From contig LGRX02034252.1 in the NCBI GenBank assembly GCA_001247695.2, positions 1-19,273 on the forward strand: a DNA stretch of 19,273 bases, given 5' to 3'. Of the stretch, positions 1-8,526 are shown piece by piece. Below the pieces are notes generated by a model. It saw only the letters and a list, made by a program, of their open reading frames with translations, was not told the DNA's origin and did no database searches. How positions within the stretch are numbered: position 1 is the first letter of the stretch; each line of letters opens with the position of its first letter. The DNA is from Cymbomonas tetramitiformis (lineage: Eukaryota; Chlorophyta; Pyramimonadophyceae; Pyramimonadales; Pyramimonadaceae). Position numbers and translations under genes: made by a program.

Positions 1-51
1 GGCATCGCGGCTCTTGGATAATATGGAGGACGGCATCGCGGCTCTTGGATA
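1..51. repeat. End of a 31-bp repeat, two copies
   Basis: A 20-base block starting GGCATCGCGG occurs at 1-20 and again at 32-51, a period of 31 bp. The window begins inside it, so it may be the tail of a longer tandem array lying to the left. It adjoins the 43-bp array but shares no obvious core with it. Confidence 0.7.
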
Positions 52-64
52 TCGCGCTTCCAAA

Positions 65-640
65 GCCCTCCTCGAGGCAAAGGACAGTGAACTCAGAATG
101 TCCCAAAGTGCTCCTCCGGGCAGAGGACAGTGAACTCAGAATATCCCAAAGTGCTCCTCGGGGCAAAGGACAGTGAACTCAGAATGTCCCAAAGTGCTTT
201 ATAGGGGCCAAGGACAGTGAACTCAGAATATCTCAAAGAATTGCTTCTGGGCAAAGGACAGTGAACTCAGAATATCCCAAGTGCTCCTCGGGGCAAAGGA
301 TGATGAACTCAGAATATCCCAAAGTGCTTCTCGGGGCAAAGGACAGTGAACTCAGAATATCCCAAAAGAAAGTGCTCCTCAGGGCAAGAACCAGTGAACT
401 CAGAATATCCCAAGTGCTCCTCTAGGGCAAAGGACAGTGAACTCAGAATATCCCAAAAGTGCTCCTCAGGGCAAAGGACAGTGAACTCAGAATATCCCAA
501 AGTGCTCCTCGGGGCAAAGGACAGTGAACTCAGAATATCCCAAAGTGCTTCTCGGGGCAAAGGACAGTGAACTCAGAATATCCCAAAGTGCTTCTCGGGG
601 CAAAGGACAGTGAACTCAGAATATCCCAAATTGTGTTTGG
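65..640. repeat. 43-bp minisatellite, about 13 copies
   Basis: The core GTGAACTCAGAAT recurs at 87, 130, 173, 217, 261, 303 (as ATGAACTC), 346, 394, 437, 481, 524, 567 and 610. Spacing is 42-44 bp, with one 48-bp unit at 346-394 that carries extra bases. Each unit also has a TCCCAAAGTGCT segment and a GGGGCAAAGGACA segment. Because 43 is not a multiple of 3, all frames cross the array and give repetitive peptides; these are not genes. The array lies just upstream of the exon at 786-875, so it may sit in an intron or 5' flank of that gene. Confidence 0.95.
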
Positions 641-785
641 ATGGAAAATGTTCTGCACTAATACCGCTTGGTTTGTGAAATTGAGAATAACATTTCCGAG
701 GGGTTTATTAAACAATTTTACCATGACCAATGTGCATATGGAAGTCTCAGAGCTCGTTTTGAATGTTGGGGTGTAACTTTTTCAG

Positions 786-875
786 ATTCGACAGAAGAAG
801 CCTGCAGGACCTTCGTTCATCCAACAAATCAAGGAGAAGTACCAAGGGTTCACCAAACGAGAGCCTATTGAGAAG
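786..875 (+). CDS. Probable internal exon of an unrecognised protein
   Basis: A 30-codon phase 0/0 exon. It follows a good acceptor (pyrimidine run, then CTTTTTCAG ending at 785) and ends at AAG before a GTGTGT donor at 876. The translation begins IRQKKPAGPSFIQQ, continues IKEKYQGFTKREP and ends IEK. It has the balanced Lys/Glu/aromatic composition of an ordinary cytosolic protein, unlike the repetitive frames around it. I do not recognise the family. The preceding exon is not evident: the 5' side is the 43-bp minisatellite, so the upstream intron probably spans it. A frame at 668-871 overlaps this exon in another phase and may be a shadow. What would change the call: no homologues, or RNA reads without the splice ends. 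Confidence 0.5.
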
Positions 876-938
876 GTGTGTGACAGATGCCCTGCGCCTC
901 CACGTTGCTAGAATGGTGTGGATCGTGTATCTTCTCAG

Positions 939-1040
939 CATGCCGGCGCTGCAGCGGATGGTTGCTGCCATTTTGGCGGTTTCAAGGAAAGTAGAATGCG
1001 CACGTCACCTTGCTTCATGACGACTGTTTTGCTCATCTGA
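939..1040 (+). CDS. Possible next (last) exon after 786-875
   Basis: The acceptor CTTCTCAG ends at 938, giving a 63-nt intron (876-938) that joins in phase 0 to the exon at 786-875. The frame reads HAGAAADGCCHFGGFKES and then runs to TGA at 1038-1040, 33 residues. The Cys/His content is notable, but all three frames are open here, so the choice rests only on phase. An alternative acceptor lies after GCGCTGCAG. No family recognised. Confidence 0.2.
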   Translation, partial: HAGAAADGCCHFGGFKESRMRTSPCFMTTVLLI

Positions 1041-1547
1041 ATTTTCTGCAGCTCACTAGTAGAGCACAGGATTCCCTGAGCCCTGCGAGCGTCTCTATGA
1101 TAGCTCTCTTTGCGCACTGAAGCTGTGCCACCGAAGCGGGTCCACCTTCCTCCCCCGAGCTGCCCAAGCCACCTTCCCACCGTCAAACATTTGCTCAGAA
1201 CCGCCAGGTGCATGTGTGTGAATGGGTTTGGACTTCCTTTGGTGACGGATCTCAAACCATAGAGAGGGGAATCCACATTGGAGACGGTTGGTGGCACACC
1301 TTGCTTGGAGGATTACACCACTTCGCCCGTTCTTGGTGGTTGGCACCCGAGTGTGGTGCGCGATGCCGTACCTGGCCAGGATTTACGCCTGCTACACGCC
1401 ATGCTGTCATCCATGCTGCCCTTCTTACACAATGTGTGTGTGTATGCTTATCCTTGCGAATCCTTTGGCACCTCGTAGCTACAGGAGACTGCACTATGTA
1501 CCCTCGCCGGGGATCAAAGGATTCAGCACACACTTCGGGACACTCAT
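1041..1547. other. Stretch without a recognisable gene
   Basis: Several frames are open for 60-130 codons on both strands, as expected in GC-rich DNA, but none has recognisable motifs or a believable splice frame. It includes one copy of a dispersed element at 1437-1470. Confidence 0.5.
1437..1470 (+). repeat. Dispersed 34-bp element, copy 1
   Basis: Starts TGTGTGTATGCTTATCC and ends CCTTTGGCA. It matches 2863-2896 with a single difference (A for C), about 1.4 kb away. The second copy lies inside a 104-bp-period minisatellite, so this may be a stray unit of that family. Confidence 0.8.
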
Positions 1548-1606
1548 CCGGATTCTCCGGAGCTCACTCGTACCGGATTCTCCGGAGCTCACTCGGAGCT
1601 CACTCG
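1548..1606. repeat. 25-bp tandem repeat, about 2.4 copies
   Basis: A 23-base block beginning CCGGATTCTCCGGAGCTC occurs at 1548 and 1573 and is followed by a partial third GAGCTCACTCG. Each unit contains CCGGAG and GAGCTC palindromic elements. Confidence 0.8.
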
Positions 1607-1624
1607 TGAAGAATGGGACCCCCT

Positions 1625-1920
1625 AAGCCTCGCTGAGCCACCCGAGCCCCTCTGCATCTGCACCGCCAGCGCACTGCCGCCTTGTGCCTGAAGCCGGTTC
1701 ATCCCTGCCCCCCGAGCTGCGCGAGCCATATCTCCACCACCAAGCCCACGCGCAAGACCACCCCTCTGCTCCCTGAGCCTCACTGGGCCACCTGAGCCCC
1801 TCTGCGGCTGTCCTGCCGGCGCACTGCTGCTGTGTCTCTGGAGCCGGCTCACCTCCGCCAATCGAGCCACCCCTCCACCACCAAGCCCACATCCCACATC
1901 ACCCCGCTGCCCCCTACAGC
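1625..1920. repeat. Diverged 150-bp tandem duplication
   Basis: GAGCCACCCGAGCCCCTCTGC near 1634 and its near copy near 1784 start two units of about 150 bp. Both also contain GCGCACTGC, GCCGG and CACCACCAAGCCCAC. Divergence is substantial, so the duplication is not recent. Frames across it give Pro/Leu-rich or Gly/Arg-rich peptides on the two strands and are not convincing genes. Confidence 0.7.
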
Positions 1921-2174
1921 CTGATCTCAAGAGAGCTTGCCCACCCACGCCACGGCCAGAATGCCCAAGCGCTGTCCCAAGGGGCTGAGAATGATAAACT
2001 GGGTTGCCCTCATCCAAACTTGCGCATCCGCCACCGACTTGCGCCTGTGTAGCCCTCTACCCCCAGCGCCAACTCCCCGTGACTGGAGCCCTGGCGCTGA
2101 TTGCCTTGCGAGGTGGCCGCGAACTTGAGCAATGCGCTCCACACTTGCGCTGTAACTGTCGTGCCGCACTGTTC

Positions 2175-2765
2175 CTACTTGGGGTCCCATCCCCACAGTT
2201 GCCTGTGTGTCCCAAGCCCTCCCGGTGGCCGATAGTTCACCACCCGGTCGTCGCCTTCCCGACAGCTGCTCACTGTTAGTTCCGGCACGGCCAGCAACCT
2301 TGCCCGGTGGGCAAGGAAGCTGATGAGATGCCGTATGCTGCCGTGCAACCTGTTGTAAGTGGTCATCGCTGTCGGATGGGCCCCCGGGCTCTGAGGGGCC
2401 CGGCGTGTGTCAACTCCACCCGCGGACCTCCCCACATCTCCCCCGTCATCCTCATCAGTTCCCCCCATGCCATCAACCCCCCCAAGAAGGCCGGCCACCC
2501 GCCTGCTCGCCCCCATCAAGGTGGCCACCCCTCCCTCAGCCAAGGCCATTGCTTGCTCCGGCGAGGCCCCACTCTGCTCCTGAGTCCAGACCCCACCCTC
2601 CGGTCTCGGCGACAAAAGGTCATCCCACTCATTCAAGATATCCTCGACACTTGACGCCGCCTGGCTGAGCCCGCCTATGCCTGCCCGCCCCCCTCCAGAT
2701 CGCGCCTCGGCGGTGCCCCCTCCTTGACCCCCCACAGTGCCCAGATGCTCCACCTCCCGCCGCAT
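2175..2765 (-). CDS. Hypothetical ORF, 196 aa, acidic/glycine-rich
   Basis: A single ATG-to-stop frame with no recognised domain. Features visible: a Gly/Ala-rich start, an acidic stretch with NEWDDLLSPRPEGG at about residues 46-59, a TDEDDGGD cluster at about 105-112, and a C-terminal part of more ordinary composition (MTTYNRLHGSIRHLISFLAH at about 134-153). The ATG lies at the edge of a (TG)n microsatellite, so the true 5' end could be upstream. In a GC-rich region a 196-codon frame can arise by chance. The opposite strand shows only Pro/His-rich frames, which makes this strand the better guess. No splice evidence found. Confidence 0.35.
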   Translation of the reverse strand: MRREVEHLGTVGGQGGGTAEARSGGGRAGIGGLSQAASSVEDILNEWDDLLSPRPEGGVWTQEQSGASPEQAMALAEGGVATLMGASRRVAGLLGGVDGMGGTDEDDGGDVGRSAGGVDTRRAPQSPGAHPTAMTTYNRLHGSIRHLISFLAHRARLLAVPELTVSSCREGDDRVVNYRPPGGLGTHRQLWGWDPK

Positions 2766-2789
2766 GTGTGTGTGTGTGTGTGTGTGTGT
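2764..2789. repeat. (TG)n microsatellite
   Basis: About 13 TG dinucleotides followed by TATGC. Shorter TG runs occur at 2898-2910 within the neighbouring repeat units. The run may form Z-DNA, and its length may vary between strains. Confidence 0.95.
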
Positions 2790-3235
2790 ATGCTTATTTG
2801 CTTCTCACATCCACTGGGATGAGGGTGGGCTGGCTTTTGTTGGCCGATCTCATGCCGTTCAGTGTGTGTATGCTTATCCTTGCGACTCCTTTGGCATGTG
2901 TGTGTGTGTGATATCGTGGCATAGCCGCGCCCTGTTCTGGCACGCTTCTCTGAGCCACTGGGATGATGGCAAGCTGGCTTTGGCTGGCGCTCACCATGCC
3001 GTTCAGTGTGTGCGTTATCTTGGCACAGCCCCGCCCAATCCCCGCATGCTTGGCTTATCCACTGGGATGCTGGTCGGCTAGCTTCGTTAGCGCGCCTCAT
3101 GCTGTTCAGTGTGTATGGCATCTTGTCACGGCTCCGCCCTGTTGCTGAATGCTTCTCCCATCCACTGTGATGACGGTGGGCTGCCCTTTGTCGGCCGGCC
3201 TCATGCCAATCAGTCTGTGCATGCGTCATGTGATA
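2790..3235. repeat. Diverged minisatellite, period about 104 bp, 4 copies
   Basis: The marker CCACTGGGATG recurs at 2811, 2955, 3059 and (as CCACTGTGATGA) 3162. Spacings are 144, 104 and 103; the first unit is longer because it holds extra TG-rich sequence. Each unit also has a CATGCCGTTCAGTGTGTG-like segment and a CCGCCC segment. The element at 2863-2896 recurs alone at 1437-1470. Confidence 0.85.
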
Positions 3236-3460
3236 CTTCATGTGCGGGCTGTGTGAGGCCCCGCAAGGCATGACACCGGAGCGCGTGCTGTCCTGCGCAT
3301 CGGGCCGCCCCGGATGTTGCCGTTGTTGGTGTACGTTGCCGTCGGTTTGACCTTCCCAGCTCCCTTTGCAATGGTCTTGCCCGTGCCAGAGCACCCCATG
3401 GTTAATTCACGTAGGGGGCGGCGCACACGGGCCACAAGGGCGTGTGGCGCAGGTCAAAGC

Positions 3461-3709
3461 GGTGGGGCCCCGCGGCTCGTAGGCGGGCCCTCTCTCCTGG
3501 CTCGGAGGGCGGTGGGGCCCCGTGGCTCGTAGGCGGGCCCTCTCTCCTGGCTCGGAGGGCGGTGGGGCCCGCGGCTCGTAGGCGGGCCCTCTCTCCTGGC
3601 TCGGAGGGCGGTGGGGCCCCGCGGCTCGTAGGCAGGCCCTCTCTCCTGGCTCGGAGGGCGGTGGGGCCCCGCGGCGCGTAGGCAGGCCCTCTCTCCTGGC
3701 TCGGAGGGC
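3461..3709. repeat. 50-bp minisatellite, 5 copies
   Basis: GGTGGGGCCC starts units at 3461, 3511, 3561, 3610 and 3660 (spacing 49-50). Each contains GGGCCCTCTCTCCTGGCTCG or a one-base variant. The copies are nearly identical, which suggests recent expansion or homogenisation. Arg/Pro-rich frames across it are shadows. Confidence 0.95.
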
Positions 3710-3811
3710 GTGTGGCAACACTGTCCCTGTGAGGCACTCGTCCATACCCACCAGCAGGGGAACTTGGCGGAGGCGCGGCTGGTGGGGGCGGATCTTAAGG
3801 GGCTCCAATGC

Positions 3812-4016
3812 TAGCAGTGTGGCACTATGACAGTGACAATGACAATGTTAGCAGTGTGGCACTATGACAGTGACAATGACAATGCTAGCAGTGTGGCACT
3901 ATGACAGTGACAATGACAATGAAAGCAGTATTATTACAATGGCAATGACAATGATAGCAGCATGCCATCATTACAATGACAATGACCATGATAGCAGTAT
4001 GGCATCGCTACAATCA
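3812..4016. repeat. 37-bp minisatellite, about 5.5 copies
   Basis: Units start TAGCAGTGTGGC at 3812, 3849 and 3886, then as variants at 3923, 3955 and 3992. Spacing is 37 bp, with one 32-bp unit. They end in ACAATGACAATG. The first three are almost identical and the last three diverged. The core ATGACAGTG is shared with the next array. Confidence 0.92.
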
Positions 4017-4033
4017 TTCTTTTCTCCGTGAAT

Positions 4034-4200
4034 TCACCACAGTGCACATGACCTTGAATTGATGACAGTGCACCTGACCTTGATTTGATGACAGTGCATC
4101 TGACCTTGAATTGATGACAGTGCACCTGACCTTGAATTCGATGACAGTGCACTGACCTGACTTGATGACAGTGCACCTGACTTTGAATTGATGACAGTGT
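4034..4200. repeat. 26-bp minisatellite, about 6.5 copies
   Basis: CAGTGCAC or a variant recurs at 4040, 4066, 4092, 4118, 4145, 4169 and 4195 (spacing 24-27). Units have the form GATGACAGTGCACCTGAC followed by CTTGAATT. The neighbouring 37-bp array shares ATGACAGTG. Confidence 0.92.
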
Positions 4201-4224
4201 CGCAAGGACCACCACCAAATGCCC

Positions 4225-4800
4225 GAAACATGGTTGCCATAGTCATTAAGGGGGCTTGAAGGTGGCGCAGACATCGCATGCGTTGATGGTTGCCACAGTC
4301 ATTGAGGGGGCTTGAAGGTGGCGCAGACATTGCATGCGTTGACGGTTGAAAGAGTCATTAAGGGGGTTTGAAGGTGACGCAGACATCGCATGCGTTGATG
4401 GTTGCCACAGTCATTAAGGGGCTTGAAGGTGGCGCAGACATAGCATGCGTTGATGGTTGCCACAGGCATTGAGGGGGCTTGAAGGTGGCGCAGACATCGC
4501 ATGCGTTGATGGTTGCCACAGGCATTAAGGGGGGCTTGAAGGTGACGCAGACATCGCATGCGTTGATGGTTGCCACAGTCATTGAGGGGGCTGAAGGTGG
4601 CGCAGACATCGCATGCGTTGATGGTTGCCACAGGCATTAAGGGGGCTTGAAGGTGGCGCAGACATCGCATGCGTTGATGGTTGCCATAGTCATTAAGGGG
4701 GGCTTGAAGGTGGCGCAGACATCGCATGCGTTGATGGTTGCCACAGTCATTGAGGGGGGCTTGAAGGTGGCGCAGACATCGCATGCGTTGATGGTTGTTC
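4225..4800. repeat. 56-bp minisatellite, about 10 copies
   Basis: GCGTTGATGG or close variants recur at 4280, 4336, 4392, 4447, 4503, 4560, 4615, 4671, 4728 and 4785 (spacing 55-57). Each unit contains the palindrome CGCATGCG in most copies, GGTGGCGCAGACAT, and a run of 4-6 G whose length changes account for the spacing. The conserved His/Cys-rich peptides in the minus frames come from this repeat and are not a gene. Confidence 0.95.
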
Positions 4801-4843
4801 GCGTTCGCTTCCACGTTCAATTCATGCGTTTCACAACGGCTGG

Positions 4844-5032
4844 GTGTTCGTGGAATTTTCATCGGACAATGTTCCTATCTCACTTGAATTGACATGCTCT
4901 ACATTTGTGTGGATGTTGTATCGTTTGATAAAGCGGATGCTGCATTTCACGGTCTGCATGTGGGTCATCTTGTGGATGCAGGGAGACAATCCATTTTCTC
5001 GTCCAGATGCTTGGAGTGATGATGAATTGTAA
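4844..5032 (+). CDS. Possible terminal exon, 62 codons, unrecognised
   Basis: The frame has no ATG at its start and continues open upstream into the 56-bp array (NGWVFVEFSSDNVPISL), so if real it is an exon, not a whole gene. It contains a strongly hydrophobic segment (FVWMLYRLIK then FTVCMWVILWM) that could cross a membrane, and ends in an acidic tail with DAWSDDEL and TAA. No clear acceptor was fixed. A minus-strand frame overlaps it. Low confidence. Confidence 0.2.
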   Translation: MFVEFSSDNVPISLELTCSTFVWMLYRLIKRMLHFTVCMWVILWMQGDNPFSRPDAWSDDEL

Positions 5033-7150
5033 GGTGAAGTGAAGTGCATTTGCAATGTTCGCTTTGCTTTGAAGCAAGATGGTGGATGAGCGATACCGCC
5101 AGTTACAACAACAATTGCTTGGCACAGAGTAAATGATGTGCTGATATACTAACAATGCACGAAATTGATGATACACATAGATGATCACACAGAACGGTGA
5201 GGCAGAGCAATCCAACTTTCCAGTACAAGGATGTCCAGCTCAGCAAAGGGTATGGAGAGTGATGGCAACTGAAAACTCTTTTCTAAGCAAATTCATCTGA
5301 AAAATGGAAAGGCTGAATGCAGATGCATGTCATGGCGAGCGGCAATATCACGTTAGTTCACATCGGTCAATGCATGTTTGTATTTTAGGCCGGTTCCTGT
5401 GATATGATTCATTTTTGTTGAATGAACGATTACAAGTCTGAAATCTGGGAAGTCTGCACTTACAAATATTTAATAATGTAAAATAGTGTGTAACGGCTAG
5501 GACAAAGTAGTTTGAAGCTAATTCAGAGATCCCAAACTTTGGGGATATTTTGAGAAAATTGCTTTGGGAATGGGAATATTGTGTGATTGATAAATTCAGA
5601 TTGATGTATCTAAAAAACTGTACCAACGAAATTTGCACAAAAGAAACAGTTTTGCGAGCTTAATCCCCATTTTCGGAATGAATACTGGATCAAATTAATG
5701 ACGTTCTTCCCGTGCATACTTATGACGGGTCTTCAGTCTGTGTGGCATGCAATAGCTGCATTCGTGTCACACGAAGAATCGGGATATCCATGACTGTAGT
5801 CATCGCGGATTATGCGGGCCACGTCTGTAAGCGTAAAGATGTACAAGTGTGTCACAGGTGCTCCTGCGGTCATATGCTGCCATGCTACCATCCTTGTCAT
5901 GTCATTTCAAATAATCAGCCATAGTCATGCCATGTTGCTTCGACTTGCAGAATTTCGCGTACTCGACTGTAATGTTCAAACCCCTATAGAAACTCACACT
6001 GCACAGATTCGTGTTTCAAAATCTTCACACGGCAGCAACTGTTGTGGGGTGACCCTGCTGTGTGCTTCCATCCCCTTACCCTCTCCTGTTTATTACTATG
6101 TTCGCTTCATCAACAGATAGCGTTGCCTTCGTTTGCTTGGCATACTCTTCACGCCCTGACAGAGAAATACTAAGGGCGCGATGATGCGGATAGCATACTC
6201 AGTGGCTCATAGATTGGGTTGATCTTTGATATCAAAAGTTCGACACGCGTTGGAACCCATCGAGCATTCAATGATGGCCTCTGCCGTAGCAACAACAAGT
6301 AAGAGTGGCCTGGGTAGTATAAAAAAAACAGAGAGCAGTGTGCCAATCTGGTGCCTGAACCACTAATTATTATTTGCAGTAATAATATTCAATTGATTTG
6401 TAAACCCAGATGGTATAGTATTGATTTATGCAAAGACATAGATATTAGATTCAATCGCCTTATTCAAATACCATACGCAATTGCTTTAGGCGAGTGATGA
6501 TTAGCACTATCAATGCATTGCTCCGTCGGATTAAATAAAAACACAGTAATCGATAACCCGATTACCAACTAATACCACGCCCTGTACTCGTGGCACTCGC
6601 TGCCATCGCTTCCGCCTGTGTGGTATGCGTGCTGCGGTGTTCCTTTAACCGTCCCTGTCCCTTGGGCTTTGAGCTTCACCACGTCGGACTTATGACTGGA
6701 TGCTGCTGAAGTTTAGGACCCATCGCAGATTTCGAAATCAGATGTGCCATATCCGTGTGGGGTCTGCTTTGTTCGACTTTGGGATGATTACCGGGGGAAT
6801 GTCTTTTGCCGCTTTCTACCAAGCGGATGGGCACTGACGGCATCAACGTTATGGAGCGCTGCACAGTACGGACCAATGAAACATCGTGACTGCTGCGGAG
6901 TCGATCTCAGATAGTCGCATTCCCTGTTGCCTATCGGGCTAATACGCCAATTTCATTATAATGACCAGTATAAAAATCAGGATTGAATTATTAATCTGTT
7001 TAAGCCCAATTTCAATCGATCGATTTAAACTATCCTCTTTTCATGGATCGAAATCTGAATAACCCCTCAGGCGATAAATTTATTTTGATGATTACGAAAA
7101 TCGATCAATTGATCAAATCATCAAAATTCAGCATTGTATTTCGTTAATCG
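5033..7150. other. AT-richer stretch without a firm gene
   Basis: Composition is clearly more AT-rich than either flank. I examined several weak candidates on +. 5181-5300 is an ATG ORF of 39 aa (MITQNGEAEQSN...). 5812-6120 is open for 102 codons. A long pyrimidine tract ends in ATCAACAG near 6117, followed by a short frame reading IALPSFAWHTLHALTEKY to a stop. A 54-codon frame around 6670-6830 contains ALFDFGMITGG. None has recognisable domains and each could be chance. No tRNA or rRNA seen. Confidence 0.45.
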
Positions 7151-7176
7151 ATTCTAATATCCCGATATATTAGAAT
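7151..7176. other. Perfect 10-bp inverted repeat (hairpin)
   Basis: ATTCTAATAT at 7151-7160 is the exact reverse complement of ATATTAGAAT at 7167-7176, with loop CCCGAT. It lies in a very AT-rich stretch (6950-7200) that also contains ATCGAT and TCGATCGA palindromes and a CAATTG centre. No gene is adjacent. In such AT-rich sequence this may be chance. Confidence 0.7.
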
Positions 7177-7357
7177 AACAAAATATTGCATCAGCATGTC
7201 TTGACCGAGTCCCTGGGTAGGCCCAGTTACGTGCGGAGGCGTCATCGGCCTGTTTTAATTGCAGTAAAATTGCGCGCATGACATCAGCCGCCACATTTTC
7301 ACTCAGCAGCTGCATTTTACACTCCCCCTTGCCTGCACCTTGTCATTTTCTGTTCAG

Positions 7358-7578
7358 AGGTTGCGGCTGTGGCATTTTGTTTAGACGTTTGTTTCATATG
7401 GTGGCAGGGCGGCTGTAGAATGTCCTGGTCTTTCGATATGGTAGAGTGGGATTTGCGCAGGAGGCTTATCGCTGCGTTCATACGGGCCACGTGTCTCGCA
7501 CATCAACCGACTTACAGTGTCCCGCCCGATTCAACCTGCATCGCATTCATCTCGCCGCTTGCGCCTAGCGCGTGTTGA
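7358..7578 (+). CDS. Possible exon with hydrophobic start, unrecognised
   Basis: Follows one of the best acceptor-like sequences in the AT-rich part, a long pyrimidine tract ending TTTTCTGTTCAG at 7357. The frame (from codon 7360) reads VAAVAFCLDVCFIWWQGGCR, then MVEWDLRRRLIAAFIRATC, and ends at TGA 7576-7578. There is no ATG at the beginning. It lies 160 bp before the ankyrin fragment but no in-phase donor was found to join them. No family recognised. Confidence 0.22.
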
Positions 7579-7703
7579 ATGGTTAACACTAATATACAAC
7601 GTGTGACCTCATATCTCCTCGGTGCTCGTTCCTGGGACCTTTTTCTCATCTCTGTTACAACGTCAGTTAAATCGGAGATCGCATAGCCACTAGTCGATAT
7701 ATG

Positions 7704-7718
7704 TATATATATATATAT
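7704..7718. repeat. (TA)n microsatellite
   Basis: About 7-8 TA dinucleotides just before the ankyrin fragment. Confidence 0.85.
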
Positions 7719-7740
7719 CACAATGGTGGGCGACAAGCTG

Positions 7741-8060
7741 TAGGTACGCTCACAACGGCGCGAGGTGGGCATCTGGAGGTGCTACAGTGGGCGCGCGAGT
7801 ATGACTGCCCGTGGGATGCCACCACATGTCAGGCTGCGGCGCGAGGTGGGCATCTGGAGGTGCTGCAGTGGGCGCGCGAGCATGGCTGCTCGTGGAAAGC
7901 CACCACAGTGCTGCGGCGCGAGGTGGGCATCTGGAGGTGCTGCAGTGGGCGCGCAAGCATGGCTGCCCGTGGGACGCCTTCACATGTGCGGCTGCGGCGC
8001 GAGGTGGGCATCTGGAGGTGCTGCAGTGGGCGCGCGAGCATGGCTTCGTGATAATCGCCA
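7741..8060 (+). pseudogene. Degenerate ankyrin-repeat fragment, four 27-residue units
   Basis: Four copies of an 81-bp unit begin (at GGTGGGC) at 7764, 7845, 7922 and 8003. Each encodes ARGGHLEVLQWARE followed by (H/Y)(G/D)C(P/S)W(D/K)A(T/F)T, the short ankyrin repeat type frequent in large algal and protist ankyrin families, where it acts in protein binding. Spacing between units 2 and 3 is 77, not 81: a 4-nt deletion within the codons for TTCQAA shifts the frame. Units 1-2 and 3-4 therefore read in different frames, and no single frame covers all four. There is no clear start, F-box or conserved end; the frame after unit 4 runs into unrelated sequence. The units are nearly identical in DNA, so duplication was recent. 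Probably a dead copy, or a remnant left by duplication. Confidence 0.8.
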
Positions 8061-8159
8061 AGTATCAGAATATACAGCACATACATTCCTGCAACATATT
8101 GAATGCACTGTGTACACACATTATTGAGTGGTAAACAGAACCACTCCGGTATTCTCGAT

Positions 8160-8440
8160 GAACAATTGTGCATACACACACACACTCCTGACTGAATTGT
8201 AAATAGTGTGCAAGTGCATAGATGATATCTAAGTGTACAAGCTGTATATACACACAACTGCACTGAATGTGTGTGTAAACTTAGTTCGATCATCCTGCAC
8301 AACAGCATGCACCACAGCATGCACCACTGCATGTTGTGCAACAGCATGCCGCAAATCAAGAAGCACGTCATAATACAACACATTATAGTGCACACCATGC
8401 TGTGCGCACAGCAGCATGCGATGCAGCATGTAGCACATCT
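8160..8440. repeat. Low-complexity CA/TG and CATGC-rich stretch
   Basis: Contains short CA runs (about 8174-8186 and 8250-8258) and clustered ACAGCATGC / CACCATGC elements between about 8302 and 8430 with no strict period. Frames across it are His/Cys/Met-rich and not convincing. The sequence GCATGC is self-complementary, so several weak hairpins are possible. Confidence 0.55.
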
Positions 8441-8446
8441 GATTGT

Positions 8447-8456
8447 TTTATAATAT
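8447..8456 (+). promoter_or_regulatory. Possible TATA box of the 8527 gene
   Basis: TTTATAATAT lies 71-80 nt upstream of the proposed ATG at 8527, a reasonable position for a TATA element with a short 5' UTR. AT content is moderate here, so it may be chance. Confidence 0.3.
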
Positions 8457-8459
8457 GCA

Positions 8460-8484
8460 AGTATAAGTGATTCATACTTATACT
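8460..8484. promoter_or_regulatory. Perfect 9-bp inverted repeat upstream of ATG
   Basis: AGTATAAGT (8460-8468) and ACTTATACT (8476-8484) are exact reverse complements around a 7-nt loop GATTCAT. It lies between the TATA-like box and the ATG at 8527, so it could be a dimeric protein-binding site or a 5' UTR hairpin. Function unknown. Confidence 0.45.
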
Positions 8485-8526
8485 ATCAGTAGATGTGTGC
8501 ATCACACACATACGCACACATACATA

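Noticed and set aside
3402..3808. Arg/Pro-rich minus-strand ORFs over 100 codons
   Set aside because: They cover the 50-bp GC-rich minisatellite and shift frame meaning with each unit.
65..4800. CRISPR-like array
   Set aside because: Repeats are contiguous with no unique spacers of constant length, no cas genes are present, and the setting is eukaryotic.
4299..4862. 187-codon minus-strand ORF with repeated RMRCLRHLQAP
   Set aside because: Explained entirely by the 56-bp tandem repeat; overlapping frames give equivalent repeats.
5712..5924. Cys-rich frame resembling a zinc-binding peptide
   Set aside because: Cys spacing (CVACNSC ... CHRCSCGHMLPCYHPC) is suggestive, but there is no ATG, no acceptor, and the overlapping frame 5812-6120 competes. 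The pattern fits no zinc-finger family I know.
6676..6876. Minus-strand ORF of 66 codons
   Set aside because: No motif, and the plus strand of the same stretch reads at least as well. Neither is supported.
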